This document shows positions 25,245-33,504 of a stretch of DNA of 64,000 nucleotides, piece after piece; the stretch's first letter is position 1; every line of letters starts with the position of its first letter. The notes under the pieces were generated by a model. That model was not told the DNA's origin, searched no databases, and saw only the letters and a list, made by a program, of their open reading frames with translations. This DNA is from Telmatobacter sp. DSM 110680. Lineage in GTDB: Bacteria > Acidobacteriota > Terriglobia > Terriglobales > Acidobacteriaceae. A program made the position numbers and the translations under genes. The stretch is from positions 4,774,001-4,838,000 of the forward strand of contig NZ_CP121196.1 of the NCBI RefSeq assembly GCF_039994875.1, given 5' to 3'.

Positions 25245-26489
25245 CTACCGGATGGAAGGGGCACTGGTAAGTTGCAGAGTGGCGCTATTTTGCGTGCCTT
25301 TGTCGGCGAAGTAGTTGCGATCCCAGAGATTCTTGTAAAACTCGCCGGTCAGCTCGGCAGCGCGGGGGCCGAACGTAGGCCGTCCGCCTTCGAGGAAGAA
25401 CACCGTCACAAGGCTCCCTTGGGGCGATTCGGAGTACGAGACAAACCATCCGAAGCGCGTTCCCTTGTCGGAGCAGGTTCCGGTCTTGCCAAAGACTGGC
25501 AGTTCCTGGAAGTTGGCGCGCAAGCGGCGGGCGGTTCCATATTGCACCGCGCCGGCCATCCCGTCTTGCAGGTCAGGCACGTAACGGGCGATGTCGAGGG
25601 ACCGCTTCACCTTGGGCTGGAAGGCCATGACCTCTTCGGTCGATGTGGGGTGCTGCAAGTAGTAAAGAGTTCCGCCGTTGGCGATCGAGGCAACGAAAGC
25701 GCCCAACTGCAGAGGAGTCATCGAAACGCCCTGCCCAAAGCTGCACATGCGCCCGACTCCGCCTTCGGAAGTGGGAAGAGCCTCGGAGGGATATTCGCCA
25801 AGTTGCTCACCATCGATGTGGTATCCGGCCAGTTCCCCAAGTCCAAACTGCCTGGCATAGTGGCGGACTCGTTCAAATCCGAGTTCGCGGCCGAGTTCCT
25901 CGAAATAAAGGTTGTTGCTCTTGGCAATGGCGTCCGTCATGTTCATGCGGAAGCCTGCCAGTTGAACTGGGGTGTCGCGTGTGACCAGGCCTTCACTCAG
26001 TGCTGCCAGCGCAACAGAGATCTTGATGGTGGAGCAGGGCTCGGCTCCCGGCGAAAGCGCCAGTTTCTGATTGACCATGGCGAGGATACGGCCATTGGAA
26101 GGATCAATCACTACTGCGGTACCGTTCATGTCCCCCAGCGCGTCAATTGCCGCCTGGCGAACTACCGGATCTTCTCCGGCCGTGACGTCGCCTGCAAATA
26201 TGTCGCCCTTGGCGAAAGAGCTAGCCGTGAAGCGCTCACCAAAATAACGATGACGATGGCGGCCAGTCAGAACGGCATGATGCAGCGATGCGCTGGAACT
26301 CGTGGTATGTACACGATGAAGACTGGTGTAGGAATTACTGGAATGCGTGGTATGCCTGACGGCAAGATGTTTGCTCGCGGTTCGCGAGTGATGCACGGTG
26401 TGCTGGACGTCAAGCGCAGTCGCACTTCCGGCGCCGAAACTCGTTCCAATAACCGCTAGCCCCAAGGCACAAACGCAAGACAGTCTCAT
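25245..26489 (-). CDS. Penicillin-binding transpeptidase with His/Ser-rich N-terminus
   Basis: About 414 residues. Signal (MRLSCVCALGLAVIGTSFGA), then about 65 residues rich in His, Ser, Thr and Arg (HHSRTASKHLAVRHTTHSS), then a transpeptidase domain with CSTIK (SxxK nucleophile), SNN (SxN) and FGKTGT (KTGT). It is short for a class B PBP and lacks a dimerisation domain; it may act as an L,D- or D,D-transpeptidase or as a class-D-like beta-lactamase relative. It follows ftsZ on the same strand after a 270-bp gap, so a link to division is suggested by position only. ATG 26489 is preferred to TTG 26498. Confidence 0.85.
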   Translation of the reverse strand: MRLSCVCALGLAVIGTSFGAGSATALDVQHTVHHSRTASKHLAVRHTTHSSNSYTSLHRVHTTSSSASLHHAVLTGRHRHRYFGERFTASSFAKGDIFAGDVTAGEDPVVRQAAIDALGDMNGTAVVIDPSNGRILAMVNQKLALSPGAEPCSTIKISVALAALSEGLVTRDTPVQLAGFRMNMTDAIAKSNNLYFEELGRELGFERVRHYARQFGLGELAGYHIDGEQLGEYPSEALPTSEGGVGRMCSFGQGVSMTPLQLGAFVASIANGGTLYYLQHPTSTEEVMAFQPKVKRSLDIARYVPDLQDGMAGAVQYGTARRLRANFQELPVFGKTGTCSDKGTRFGWFVSYSESPQGSLVTVFFLEGGRPTFGPRAAELTGEFYKNLWDRNYFADKGTQNSATLQLTSAPSIR

Positions 26490-26613
26490 CCTGAACAAAT
26501 TCCCCTCAACAAAGGATCGCGTGCCATGCGTCTGCCAAGCAGAATCGCACTTCGTTCTGAAGCTAAAACTGTTTATCCCACACGCGTAGACCGCAGTATG
26601 TGAGCGATGTCAC

Positions 26614-26635
26614 GAGGTAACTAAATGTTAACCTC
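26614..26635. terminator. Possible hairpin after ftsZ
   Basis: GAGGTAAC-TAAAT-GTTAACCTC makes an 8-9 bp stem with one bulge, 130 bp beyond the ftsZ stop. No T-tract follows on the minus strand, so it is a weak terminator candidate. Confidence 0.3.
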
Positions 26636-26760
26636 TCACTCACCCTGGGGGAAAAGACAGCAGCACTACATGCTTCTATGTTTGACTCTGAATTTCGAGA
26701 ACTTACATGAACTATACCGCTCTATCGATTCAAAGCAAGTCCCGATTGGTTTTGAGTCAC

Positions 26761-28182
26761 TCAGAATTTCATCCGCCGCATAAAGGTGGGAACGTCGAGA
26801 TCCCGTTCCTCCTCGGTTTCGCCAGCAGATAAAGGACTTATCGCTGGTTGAGGCAGGTGGTCCTCGGTAATCGACGGTGCTCGCATGCTGTTACCAAAGT
26901 CAGAAGCATAGTCGCGTGGAAGTGGCACAAAAGCCGGTTCCTCGGTGGCTTCGGAGGCGTGGAACCGGGCTGCCGCCACAACGAACTCGGCTTCGCCATC
27001 ACCAGAGTCCTCGTCTTCTTCCTCGCTCATGAAGCGCGGGGGGGCGGGGGTGGGGGGTGGGGGTGGGGCCTTTTCACGCATCCATGAGTCCGCGGCGACG
27101 ACCGGCACTGTAACAACGGCCATCTCCTCCACGCTCAGCATGCGGGCACGTCGCTCTGGCATCTGGTCGCGGAAGCCTGTGGCGATAACCGTAATCTTCA
27201 CCTCATCGCCCATCCGCTCGTCGAGCACCGCGCCGAAGATGATGTTGGCATCCTCGTGCGCCGAGCTTTGGATCAGCGAGGACGCCTCGTTAACTTCGGA
27301 AAGCTTCAGGTTGCTGGATCCAGTGATGTTGATGAGAATGCCGCGTGCTCCATCGATCGCACCTGCATCTAGCAGCGGCGAGGCCATTGCGGCCTGTGCC
27401 GCTTCCTTCGCGCGATTGTCGCCAGAACGAATCGCTGTCCCCATGACCGCGTGGCCCATCCCGGCCATCGTGGTCTTTACGTCGGCAAAGTCGCGATTAA
27501 TGATGCCGGGGATCGTGATGATGTCGGAGATGCCCTGCACACCCTGCCGCAGAACATCGTCGGCGATGCGGAAACTCTCAAAGAACCCCGCATCCTTGGC
27601 GACTGCGAGCAGTTTCTCGTTGGGGATCACAATCATCGTGTCAACGCTCTCTAGCAGTTCCTTGAGCCCGCGCTCCGCCTGTTGCAGACGGCGCTTGCCT
27701 TCAAATGCAAATGGACGGGTGATGACGGCGACGGTGAGGATACCCATTTCGCTGGCGAGTGACGCGATGACTGGAGCCGCACCAGTTCCGGTACCCCCGC
27801 CAAGGCCAGCCGTCACAAACACCATGTCGGCGCCTTCAAGGGCTTCGATAATTTTTTCGGAGTCTTCAAGAGCAGCACGACGTCCCACATCGGGATTTGC
27901 ACCCGCGCCCAGCCCGGAGGTAAGGCGGACGCCGAGTTGCAACTTCACCGGTGCCAGGGAGAGCTTGAGCGCTTGCACGTCGGTATTGGCCGCAATGAAT
28001 TCGACGCCTTCGAGGCCAGCCTGAATCATGCGATTGACAGCATTACCACCGCCGCCGCCCACTCCAATTACTTTGATCCGCGCGCCTCTAATTTCTTCGT
28101 CGTGAAATTGAATCCGAATTTCAGCGGCTTCTGCCTTCTGCTGATCCATAGCGTCTGGCGCCTCCCCATTTGTCATTGACAT
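26761..28182 (-). CDS. ftsZ: Cell division GTPase FtsZ
   Basis: 473 residues. GTP-binding loops KVIGVGGGGGNAVNRM and GLGGGTGTGAAP (residues about 126-137), synergy loop INRDFADVKT, and the C-terminal peptide DVPTFMRRMKF that binds FtsA/ZipA-type partners. Between residue 350 and the C-terminal peptide is a long, low-complexity linker with EKAPPPPPTPAPP encoded by a C-rich run. FtsZ polymerises into the division ring. It lies 11 bp after ftsA on the same strand, so the two are an operon. Confidence 0.98.
   Translation of the reverse strand: MSMTNGEAPDAMDQQKAEAAEIRIQFHDEEIRGARIKVIGVGGGGGNAVNRMIQAGLEGVEFIAANTDVQALKLSLAPVKLQLGVRLTSGLGAGANPDVGRRAALEDSEKIIEALEGADMVFVTAGLGGGTGTGAAPVIASLASEMGILTVAVITRPFAFEGKRRLQQAERGLKELLESVDTMIVIPNEKLLAVAKDAGFFESFRIADDVLRQGVQGISDIITIPGIINRDFADVKTTMAGMGHAVMGTAIRSGDNRAKEAAQAAMASPLLDAGAIDGARGILINITGSSNLKLSEVNEASSLIQSSAHEDANIIFGAVLDERMGDEVKITVIATGFRDQMPERRARMLSVEEMAVVTVPVVAADSWMREKAPPPPPTPAPPRFMSEEEDEDSGDGEAEFVVAAARFHASEATEEPAFVPLPRDYASDFGNSMRAPSITEDHLPQPAISPLSAGETEEERDLDVPTFMRRMKF
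27038..27068 (+). other. G-rich run with quadruplex potential
   Basis: On the plus (template) strand of ftsZ there are five G-runs of 4-7 bases separated by single bases. They encode the proline run of the FtsZ linker on the other strand. The run length and spacing fit a canonical G-quadruplex pattern. Confidence 0.6.
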
Positions 28183-28193
28183 TGATCCCTATC

Positions 28194-29402
28194 TTAAAAA
28201 CTGGCTGCAAAGATGGCGCGCAATTTAGCACGCAAGCTGTTGTTTTCTGCCGCACGGGTTACGCGTGTGCGATGTGCATACAGTAGCATTCCGATGGCAG
28301 TGGAAAAGCTGGGATGAACTAATTCGCCGGGCATGTTCGAAAGCCGCACCGGCATACCTGTTCTCGCCGGAACGCGAAGCTGGCTCTCGGTAACGTCGAG
28401 CATTCCGGGCAACATGGCGCCTCCGCCGGTCAATACGCATCCGGCACCGAGCGCTTCAAGTACGCCCCCCTGGCGAAGACTTTCTTTTACAAAATATAAA
28501 AGCTCGCGGGCTCGCGGCTCGAGAATCTCCGCCAGGTTGCGCAATACGAGACGCTGCGGCTCAGGATTGTTGATTTCAATCTCAGCCTCAAGCGGAACGG
28601 CAGTAACGATGGCGTGGCCATACTGCTTCTTCAACTCTTCAGCCTGGGCCACCGGCATCTGCAGACCGACGGCGAGATCGTTAGTGAAGTGATTTCCGCC
28701 CACGGGAACCGATGAGGTGTGCGCTACCGCTCCTTCGAAGAAGACGACCAGGTCGCTAGAGTGGGCGCCGATGTCGAGCAGGCATACGCCGAGTTCGCGC
28801 TCATCGGCTGAAAGTGTTGCCTCCGCGGCGGCGATTGACTCCAGAACCGCCTCAGAAACTTCGAGGCCCGCACGATTGGCGCACGTGACGGTGCTTTGCA
28901 GCGCGCTGCCGGAGCAGGTGGCAATGTGCAGATCAACTTCGAGGCGTGCTCCGACCATCCCCACTGGATCAAAAATGCCCGGCTGGTCGTCAAGAATGAA
29001 CTGGCGCGGAAGCAGATGCAGAATTTCGCGATCCGGAGGCCGCTCAACGGCACGTGCGCGTTCGACGGCGGCGCGTACATCCTCCCGAGTAATCTCGCGC
29101 ATGCGGCTTCCCAGGTCGAGTCCGCCATTGGTATTGAGTCCGCGAATGTGCGGACCACCAACGCCAACCACGCATTGATCGATGTTGGCGCGCGCGGTCC
29201 ACTCCGCCTGCTCGTTCGCCTGCTTCACGACTTTAGCCGCGGGCCCGAGTTCAGAGATCAGGCCTTTTCGCATTCCGACCGATTCCACCAGCCCGTGTCC
29301 TCGATAACGCAGCGCGCCCTCGTTCACGTCAGCCGCCAGCACCCGCGTCCAGGCACTGCCCATGTCGAGCACCACAATCAGGTTTTCCTGTTTCTCGCTC
29401 AT
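28194..29402 (-). CDS. ftsA: Cell division protein FtsA
   Basis: 402 residues of the actin/Hsp70 ATPase fold. Phosphate-1 loop VVLDMGSAWTRVLAAD, the SHS2-type 1C subdomain around VVGVGGPHIRGLNTNGG, phosphate-2 LLDIGAHSSDLVVF, VPVGGNHFTNDLAVGL, and VLTGGGAMLPGML. FtsA tethers FtsZ to the membrane. The final residues (LRAKLRAIFAASF) can form an amphipathic helix as the membrane anchor. It starts 7 bp after the ftsQ stop and ends 11 bp before ftsZ. Confidence 0.97.
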   Translation of the reverse strand: MSEKQENLIVVLDMGSAWTRVLAADVNEGALRYRGHGLVESVGMRKGLISELGPAAKVVKQANEQAEWTARANIDQCVVGVGGPHIRGLNTNGGLDLGSRMREITREDVRAAVERARAVERPPDREILHLLPRQFILDDQPGIFDPVGMVGARLEVDLHIATCSGSALQSTVTCANRAGLEVSEAVLESIAAAEATLSADERELGVCLLDIGAHSSDLVVFFEGAVAHTSSVPVGGNHFTNDLAVGLQMPVAQAEELKKQYGHAIVTAVPLEAEIEINNPEPQRLVLRNLAEILEPRARELLYFVKESLRQGGVLEALGAGCVLTGGGAMLPGMLDVTESQLRVPARTGMPVRLSNMPGELVHPSFSTAIGMLLYAHRTRVTRAAENNSLRAKLRAIFAASF

Positions 29403-29409
29403 CGTTCTC

Positions 29410-30768
29410 TCACTGGCTCGTGGCTGTGGTTCCGGGGTGCGGCTTCGGAGTTGACTTCTTCACGGTATGTTTTGGATCTGAATGCTTGGTCTTGGTGGCG
29501 CTGGTCTTCGCGGCTTTACTCTTCGCAGCTTTGGCTTTGTTGTTGGCCTTGGAGATCGGTCTCGCGGGCGTGTGGACCTTGGTCTTGGCTGTGTCAACCT
29601 GTTTCGGTGCAACAGCCTTTGGAGAGGCCGCCTTCACTTCCGGCCTGACGGTTTCGGCTTTCGGCGGATCGGCCGGTCCATCGATGGCTTCGCTCGGCAT
29701 CAACTTCGCCGGCGCGGAGTTTGCTCCGCCTGTCATCTGCAGGACAACCTGCTGCTCGTAGCGCAGGTCAACCTCAGCAAGGTTGGGATACTGCTGGCGC
29801 CACTCGGCGATGTGCGCTTTGTAGCGCTGATAGCGCTCGAGGAAATGATCTGCGCCAAAGTGCGCCACAATATCCGTTCCCTGCTCCGGCATCAGCACGC
29901 GCGCATCTTCAGGATCAGCCAAATCAATCTCGGAGACCTGGTCGGACAAGTGCTGTCCATTGGCATCGAGTTCGCTGACGAGGTGCTGATACACCTCCAT
30001 GCGGGCGCGGCGCGAGGCGATTGGATCGCGGCTGTCGATTCCGGTGACGACCGGAAAGGAGTAGTGATGCTGCGCCATCATGGACGGCGGCTCGGTGAGA
30101 AGCACTCCGTTGGCATCGACGAGGCCGACCTGCGCGCCCTGCCGCAAAAACGCGATGGGCTTACGCTCCACCACGGTGATGCGAATCTGATCAGGCAGCA
30201 AACGCATAACGGTCGCGTGCTCGATCCACGGAATCTGCTCGAGCTGCTTGCGGCGTTCGTTGAGAGGCACGAAGAAAACGTTACGGCCAATGTCTTCGCC
30301 GAAGACGGGCAGCATCTCTGCGCGGCTTACCTGTCCCAGCCCGGTGGCCTGAATGTTGCTGGTGCCGGCGATGCGGAAGCGTGAATCATGTTCGAGAAAA
30401 CTTCGCAGCACATAAGCCCCGACAGCAAAGGTGGAGAAGACAGCGACTACACCAGTCGCAAGGAAGATGCGCCCGATTGGAGTCGCCGGGCGCCACCAGC
30501 GCCGAACTGGCTCCTCGCCGAATCTACGTGGCTTGCTGCGGCCGCGAGGGGCGTCGTCCTCGTCGTCCATGTCGATGGGCATTCCTGGAAGTCCGCGCGC
30601 CGAGACTGGCACGACTGGCTGCGCCCGCCGAAATCGCGGTTCTGCGGGGGCGTCTTCCTCCCACGCAAGGGACCGAGTTTTATTGTCACGTTGAGCCACG
30701 CTTGAGCCGTAGGTCGGGAGAGTCGCCAGCTCAACTATAGACCGCGTAAAGGTGGCTTTTTCCCGCAT
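29410..30768 (-). CDS. ftsQ: Cell division protein FtsQ/DivIB with basic C-terminal tail
   Basis: About 452 residues: long proline/acid-rich cytoplasmic N-terminus (PRFRRAQPVVPVSARG, DMDDEDDAP), one membrane span (RIFLATGVVAVFSTFAVGAYVL), then the POTRA domain (FRIAGTSNIQATGLGQVSRAEML) and the FtsQ beta domain with VERKPIAFLRQGAQVGLVDANG. After the usual end (VDLRYEQQVVLQM) come about 100 extra residues dominated by Lys, Ala, Pro and Thr (SKANNKAKAAKSKAAKTS), predicted disordered and periplasmic. No strong ribosome binding site supports any start; ATG 30768 is used. Confidence 0.9.
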   Translation of the reverse strand: MREKATFTRSIVELATLPTYGSSVAQRDNKTRSLAWEEDAPAEPRFRRAQPVVPVSARGLPGMPIDMDDEDDAPRGRSKPRRFGEEPVRRWWRPATPIGRIFLATGVVAVFSTFAVGAYVLRSFLEHDSRFRIAGTSNIQATGLGQVSRAEMLPVFGEDIGRNVFFVPLNERRKQLEQIPWIEHATVMRLLPDQIRITVVERKPIAFLRQGAQVGLVDANGVLLTEPPSMMAQHHYSFPVVTGIDSRDPIASRRARMEVYQHLVSELDANGQHLSDQVSEIDLADPEDARVLMPEQGTDIVAHFGADHFLERYQRYKAHIAEWRQQYPNLAEVDLRYEQQVVLQMTGGANSAPAKLMPSEAIDGPADPPKAETVRPEVKAASPKAVAPKQVDTAKTKVHTPARPISKANNKAKAAKSKAAKTSATKTKHSDPKHTVKKSTPKPHPGTTATSQ

Positions 30769-30842
30769 ACGCGGCAAGGGGAACCCGTACCGTAACGGGC
30801 CTTCTATCGAGCCCGGAACCTGGCATGGAATAAGCTACCAAA

Positions 30843-31862
30843 ATGAGGCATTTGCGATTGCTCGGTCTCGGATTTTTTCTAGCGATGAGCGGGCTTGCCG
30901 CGCTGTCGCAATCGGCTGCCTATCGGTATATTCGCGCCGGAGAGCCAGCGAACATCAACGCGCAGTCTCGACCTGGGTTCGCATTGATGGGCGGCGGGAC
31001 TGATCTAGATGAGGCGTTTCAATTCTTGTGCGATCGGTCCGGGGGTGGAGATTTTCTAATTTTGCGCGCCACCGGCGACGACGAATACAACTTCTACCTG
31101 CGCGGTATCTGCCATCTGAATTCGGTGTCGACGCTGATTATTCCCAATCGCGACGCCGCTGCCGTTCCCTTTGTCGGCGATGCAATCAAGCATGCCAGCG
31201 CGATCTTTATTGCGGGTGGCGACCAGGCGAACTACATCAACTTCTGGATGAACACGCCGGTGCAGACGGCGTTGAACGATGCGATCAGTCGAGGCGTGCC
31301 CGTGGGTGGAACCAGCGCGGGACTGGCAGTGATGGGTGAATACATCTACACCGCACAAGGCGACAAACCGGATGATCCCAACCTCGACGGAAAGACCGCA
31401 TTGGCGGATCCATATAGCGCGCGCATTACGCTGGCGAGCAAGTTTCTCAATATCCCCATCCTCAAAGACGTCATCACTGATACGCATTTCGCGCGGCGCG
31501 ACCGCATGGGCCGGCTGCTTGTTTTTCTGGCGCGCCTCAATGAGCCAGAGGGAAAACCTCGTGCTGGAAACGTACCGGGGATTCGTGGCATTGGCGTGGA
31601 GGAGCGAGCTGCCGTACTGCTTGATCCGGATGGAAAGGCGCGCGTGGTCGGCTTCGGAGCGGCTTATTTTATCGATGCCAAAGAGGCAGACGGACAGTCG
31701 CAACCTGGCAAGCCGCTCTCGTTTGGTCCTTTCGAAGTACAGAAGGTTGCACCGGGCGCCAGCTTTTATCTCAAGTCCTGGGCGGGCGACTCCATCAGCT
31801 ACAAAATCTCCGCCAAGGCCGGCAAATTGCGATCTACGCAGACGGCCAACGAAATCTATTAA
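30843..31862 (+). CDS. Exported cyanophycinase-like S51 peptidase
   Basis: 339 residues with a signal peptide (MRHLRLLGLGFFLAMSGLAALSQ). Cyanophycinase landmarks: PGFALMGGGTDLDEAF, AIFIAGGDQANYI, and the nucleophile elbow GGTSAGLAVMGE at about residue 155-160, then DTHFARRDRMGRLL containing the likely catalytic His. Cyanophycinases cleave Arg-Asp dipeptides from cyanophycin; related enzymes cleave other isoaspartyl polymers. Being secreted it would use external polymer. It sits on the opposite strand, inside the cell-division gene cluster. Confidence 0.87.
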   Translation: MRHLRLLGLGFFLAMSGLAALSQSAAYRYIRAGEPANINAQSRPGFALMGGGTDLDEAFQFLCDRSGGGDFLILRATGDDEYNFYLRGICHLNSVSTLIIPNRDAAAVPFVGDAIKHASAIFIAGGDQANYINFWMNTPVQTALNDAISRGVPVGGTSAGLAVMGEYIYTAQGDKPDDPNLDGKTALADPYSARITLASKFLNIPILKDVITDTHFARRDRMGRLLVFLARLNEPEGKPRAGNVPGIRGIGVEERAAVLLDPDGKARVVGFGAAYFIDAKEADGQSQPGKPLSFGPFEVQKVAPGASFYLKSWAGDSISYKISAKAGKLRSTQTANEIY

Positions 31863-31942
31863 GACCTTCGACTTCGATGTCGCCTGCGCGACCTTCGCCA
31901 AGACGAAGCGAACGTTTGTCGACGAGAGACTCCGCTTCCCTG

Positions 31943-33379
31943 CTAAGACCAGTACAGCGTTTGTACGGAGTCGGCAGGTAAGTCAACGTCGAGTGTCTTC
32001 GTTCCCGTCATGAGTTGAACCTGTTTTTGCGCACCCTTGTTCGCGATCACTACAACGCAGCTGCCATCTGGGTTTGAGAAGCCGCTATGAGACACGCCTG
32101 TTTCCGCAGGATTGCCGAGTCCGTTGGTAGCGAACACTTTTGCGCCGCGCTTGACGTGTTTTGAATAATGCGCAAATGCCCAGTACTGACCACTCATCGT
32201 GACCTTGTGCGTTGCGTTGTCGATGGTGATGACGCCGCCGCAGGAGAATGGTCCGATATCCGGACGGCCCTTCTCGTCGAGCGCAACATTCCATGCCGTG
32301 ATCGATCGCGCCCAGTTGTTGAGAATACCGTTGTACTGATCGGCCCACTTTGTATAGTCCGTCTGGTAGTCGGGTTGATTGACGTCAGGTCCACCCTCGG
32401 TCCAATAAGCATTCTTTGCAGGGAATGCATCATGCACGCGCGTCATCGCCGTGGGCTCGCCCACATAGCCGTGCCAGGCGATTCCATCGACCGCGTCGTA
32501 GACCGATGGATCGCTCAGCTCGTCGATGGCGCGTCCCCACAAGCTGTAGTTGTGATCGAGAATCCAGATCTTGGTGTTCATGCCGGCTTTGCGGATCGCC
32601 GGGGCCAAAAAGCGAGCGGCGAACTCCATCTCCTGCTCTTGCGAAAATAGACAAGCGGGCATGTGTCCTTCCTGCTCGGCGTCGGTTTCGTTCTGAACAG
32701 TCACCGCATCGATGGCGACACCTTCGGCCTTATACGCTTCAAGAAACTTGACGAAGTAGTTCGCATAAGGGCCAAAGCTTAGCTTGCGCATTGCGCCGCC
32801 GATCATGGAGTTGTTCGGCTTCATCCAGCCCGGAGGACTCCACGGCGATGAGAACAGGAACATCTCAGGATTCTGCTTGCGCGCTTCGCGCAGGATGGGC
32901 AGGTAGAACTCCTTATCGTGATCGATCGAAAACTTTTTCAGATCAGGATCGGGTTCCGTGCTCTCGTCATAGCTGTAGGCCTTGGTAGTGTAGTCGCTTG
33001 CGCCGATGCAGGTGCGGCAGACATTCAAAGCGAGCGCATCCGGCGCAAACAGATCGCGCATTAGCGGCATGCGCTCTGCATCGCTCAGGCGGCTGAGAAC
33101 GTATGCAGAAGCCTCGGTGATTGCGGCGCCGAAGCCAAGGATCTGCTGACGGGGAGCGGACATATCAAGTTGGATTGCGTCTGCCGCAATTTGAGTGGCC
33201 CGCTTCCATTCGAGGCTCGGCCTCGCGACATGACGCTGATCGCGGAACGTACCCCACACCTTCACTGCGCCGAAGGGCGGATCTGCTGCGGCCCAGGCAG
33301 GAGTTGTACGCGTGATGGCGAGTGCTGCTGCTGTCGCTGAGGCAGCTTTCAAAAAATCCCTGCGCGAACCGTGCTTCAT
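31943..33379 (-). CDS. Tat-exported GH30 glycosidase (glucosylceramidase-like)
   Basis: 478 residues with a twin-arginine signal (GSRRDFLKAASATAAALAITR). The GH30 TIM barrel has QQILGFGAAITEASAYVLSR at the start, the acid/base Glu in AVTVQNETDAEQE and the nucleophile Glu in AYWTEGGPDV, then the side beta-sandwich (QYWAFAHYSKHVKRGAKV, FSNPDGSCVVVIANKG). The likely substrate is a beta-1,6-glucan, glucosylceramide or xylan-type glycan; the exact one is not visible. AAGGAG six bases upstream fixes the ATG. It lies between ftsQ and murC. Confidence 0.88.
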   Translation of the reverse strand: MKHGSRRDFLKAASATAAALAITRTTPAWAAADPPFGAVKVWGTFRDQRHVARPSLEWKRATQIAADAIQLDMSAPRQQILGFGAAITEASAYVLSRLSDAERMPLMRDLFAPDALALNVCRTCIGASDYTTKAYSYDESTEPDPDLKKFSIDHDKEFYLPILREARKQNPEMFLFSSPWSPPGWMKPNNSMIGGAMRKLSFGPYANYFVKFLEAYKAEGVAIDAVTVQNETDAEQEGHMPACLFSQEQEMEFAARFLAPAIRKAGMNTKIWILDHNYSLWGRAIDELSDPSVYDAVDGIAWHGYVGEPTAMTRVHDAFPAKNAYWTEGGPDVNQPDYQTDYTKWADQYNGILNNWARSITAWNVALDEKGRPDIGPFSCGGVITIDNATHKVTMSGQYWAFAHYSKHVKRGAKVFATNGLGNPAETGVSHSGFSNPDGSCVVVIANKGAQKQVQLMTGTKTLDVDLPADSVQTLYWS

Positions 33380-33504
33380 TTGGCGCTCCTTGCTTTAAAC
33401 AATTGTTTGTCGGCGGAATGATAGCAAAGGAATACAGGCCACGAAACCGTTTGACTAATGACTGTGATGGCTCGCACAGCGGGGAGAAATGGCAAAAGGG
33501 ACCG

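Noticed and set aside
26761..30768. PBP gene at 25.2-26.5 kb as part of the ftsQAZ operon
   Set aside because: A 270-bp gap with a hairpin follows ftsZ, so a separate promoter is as likely.
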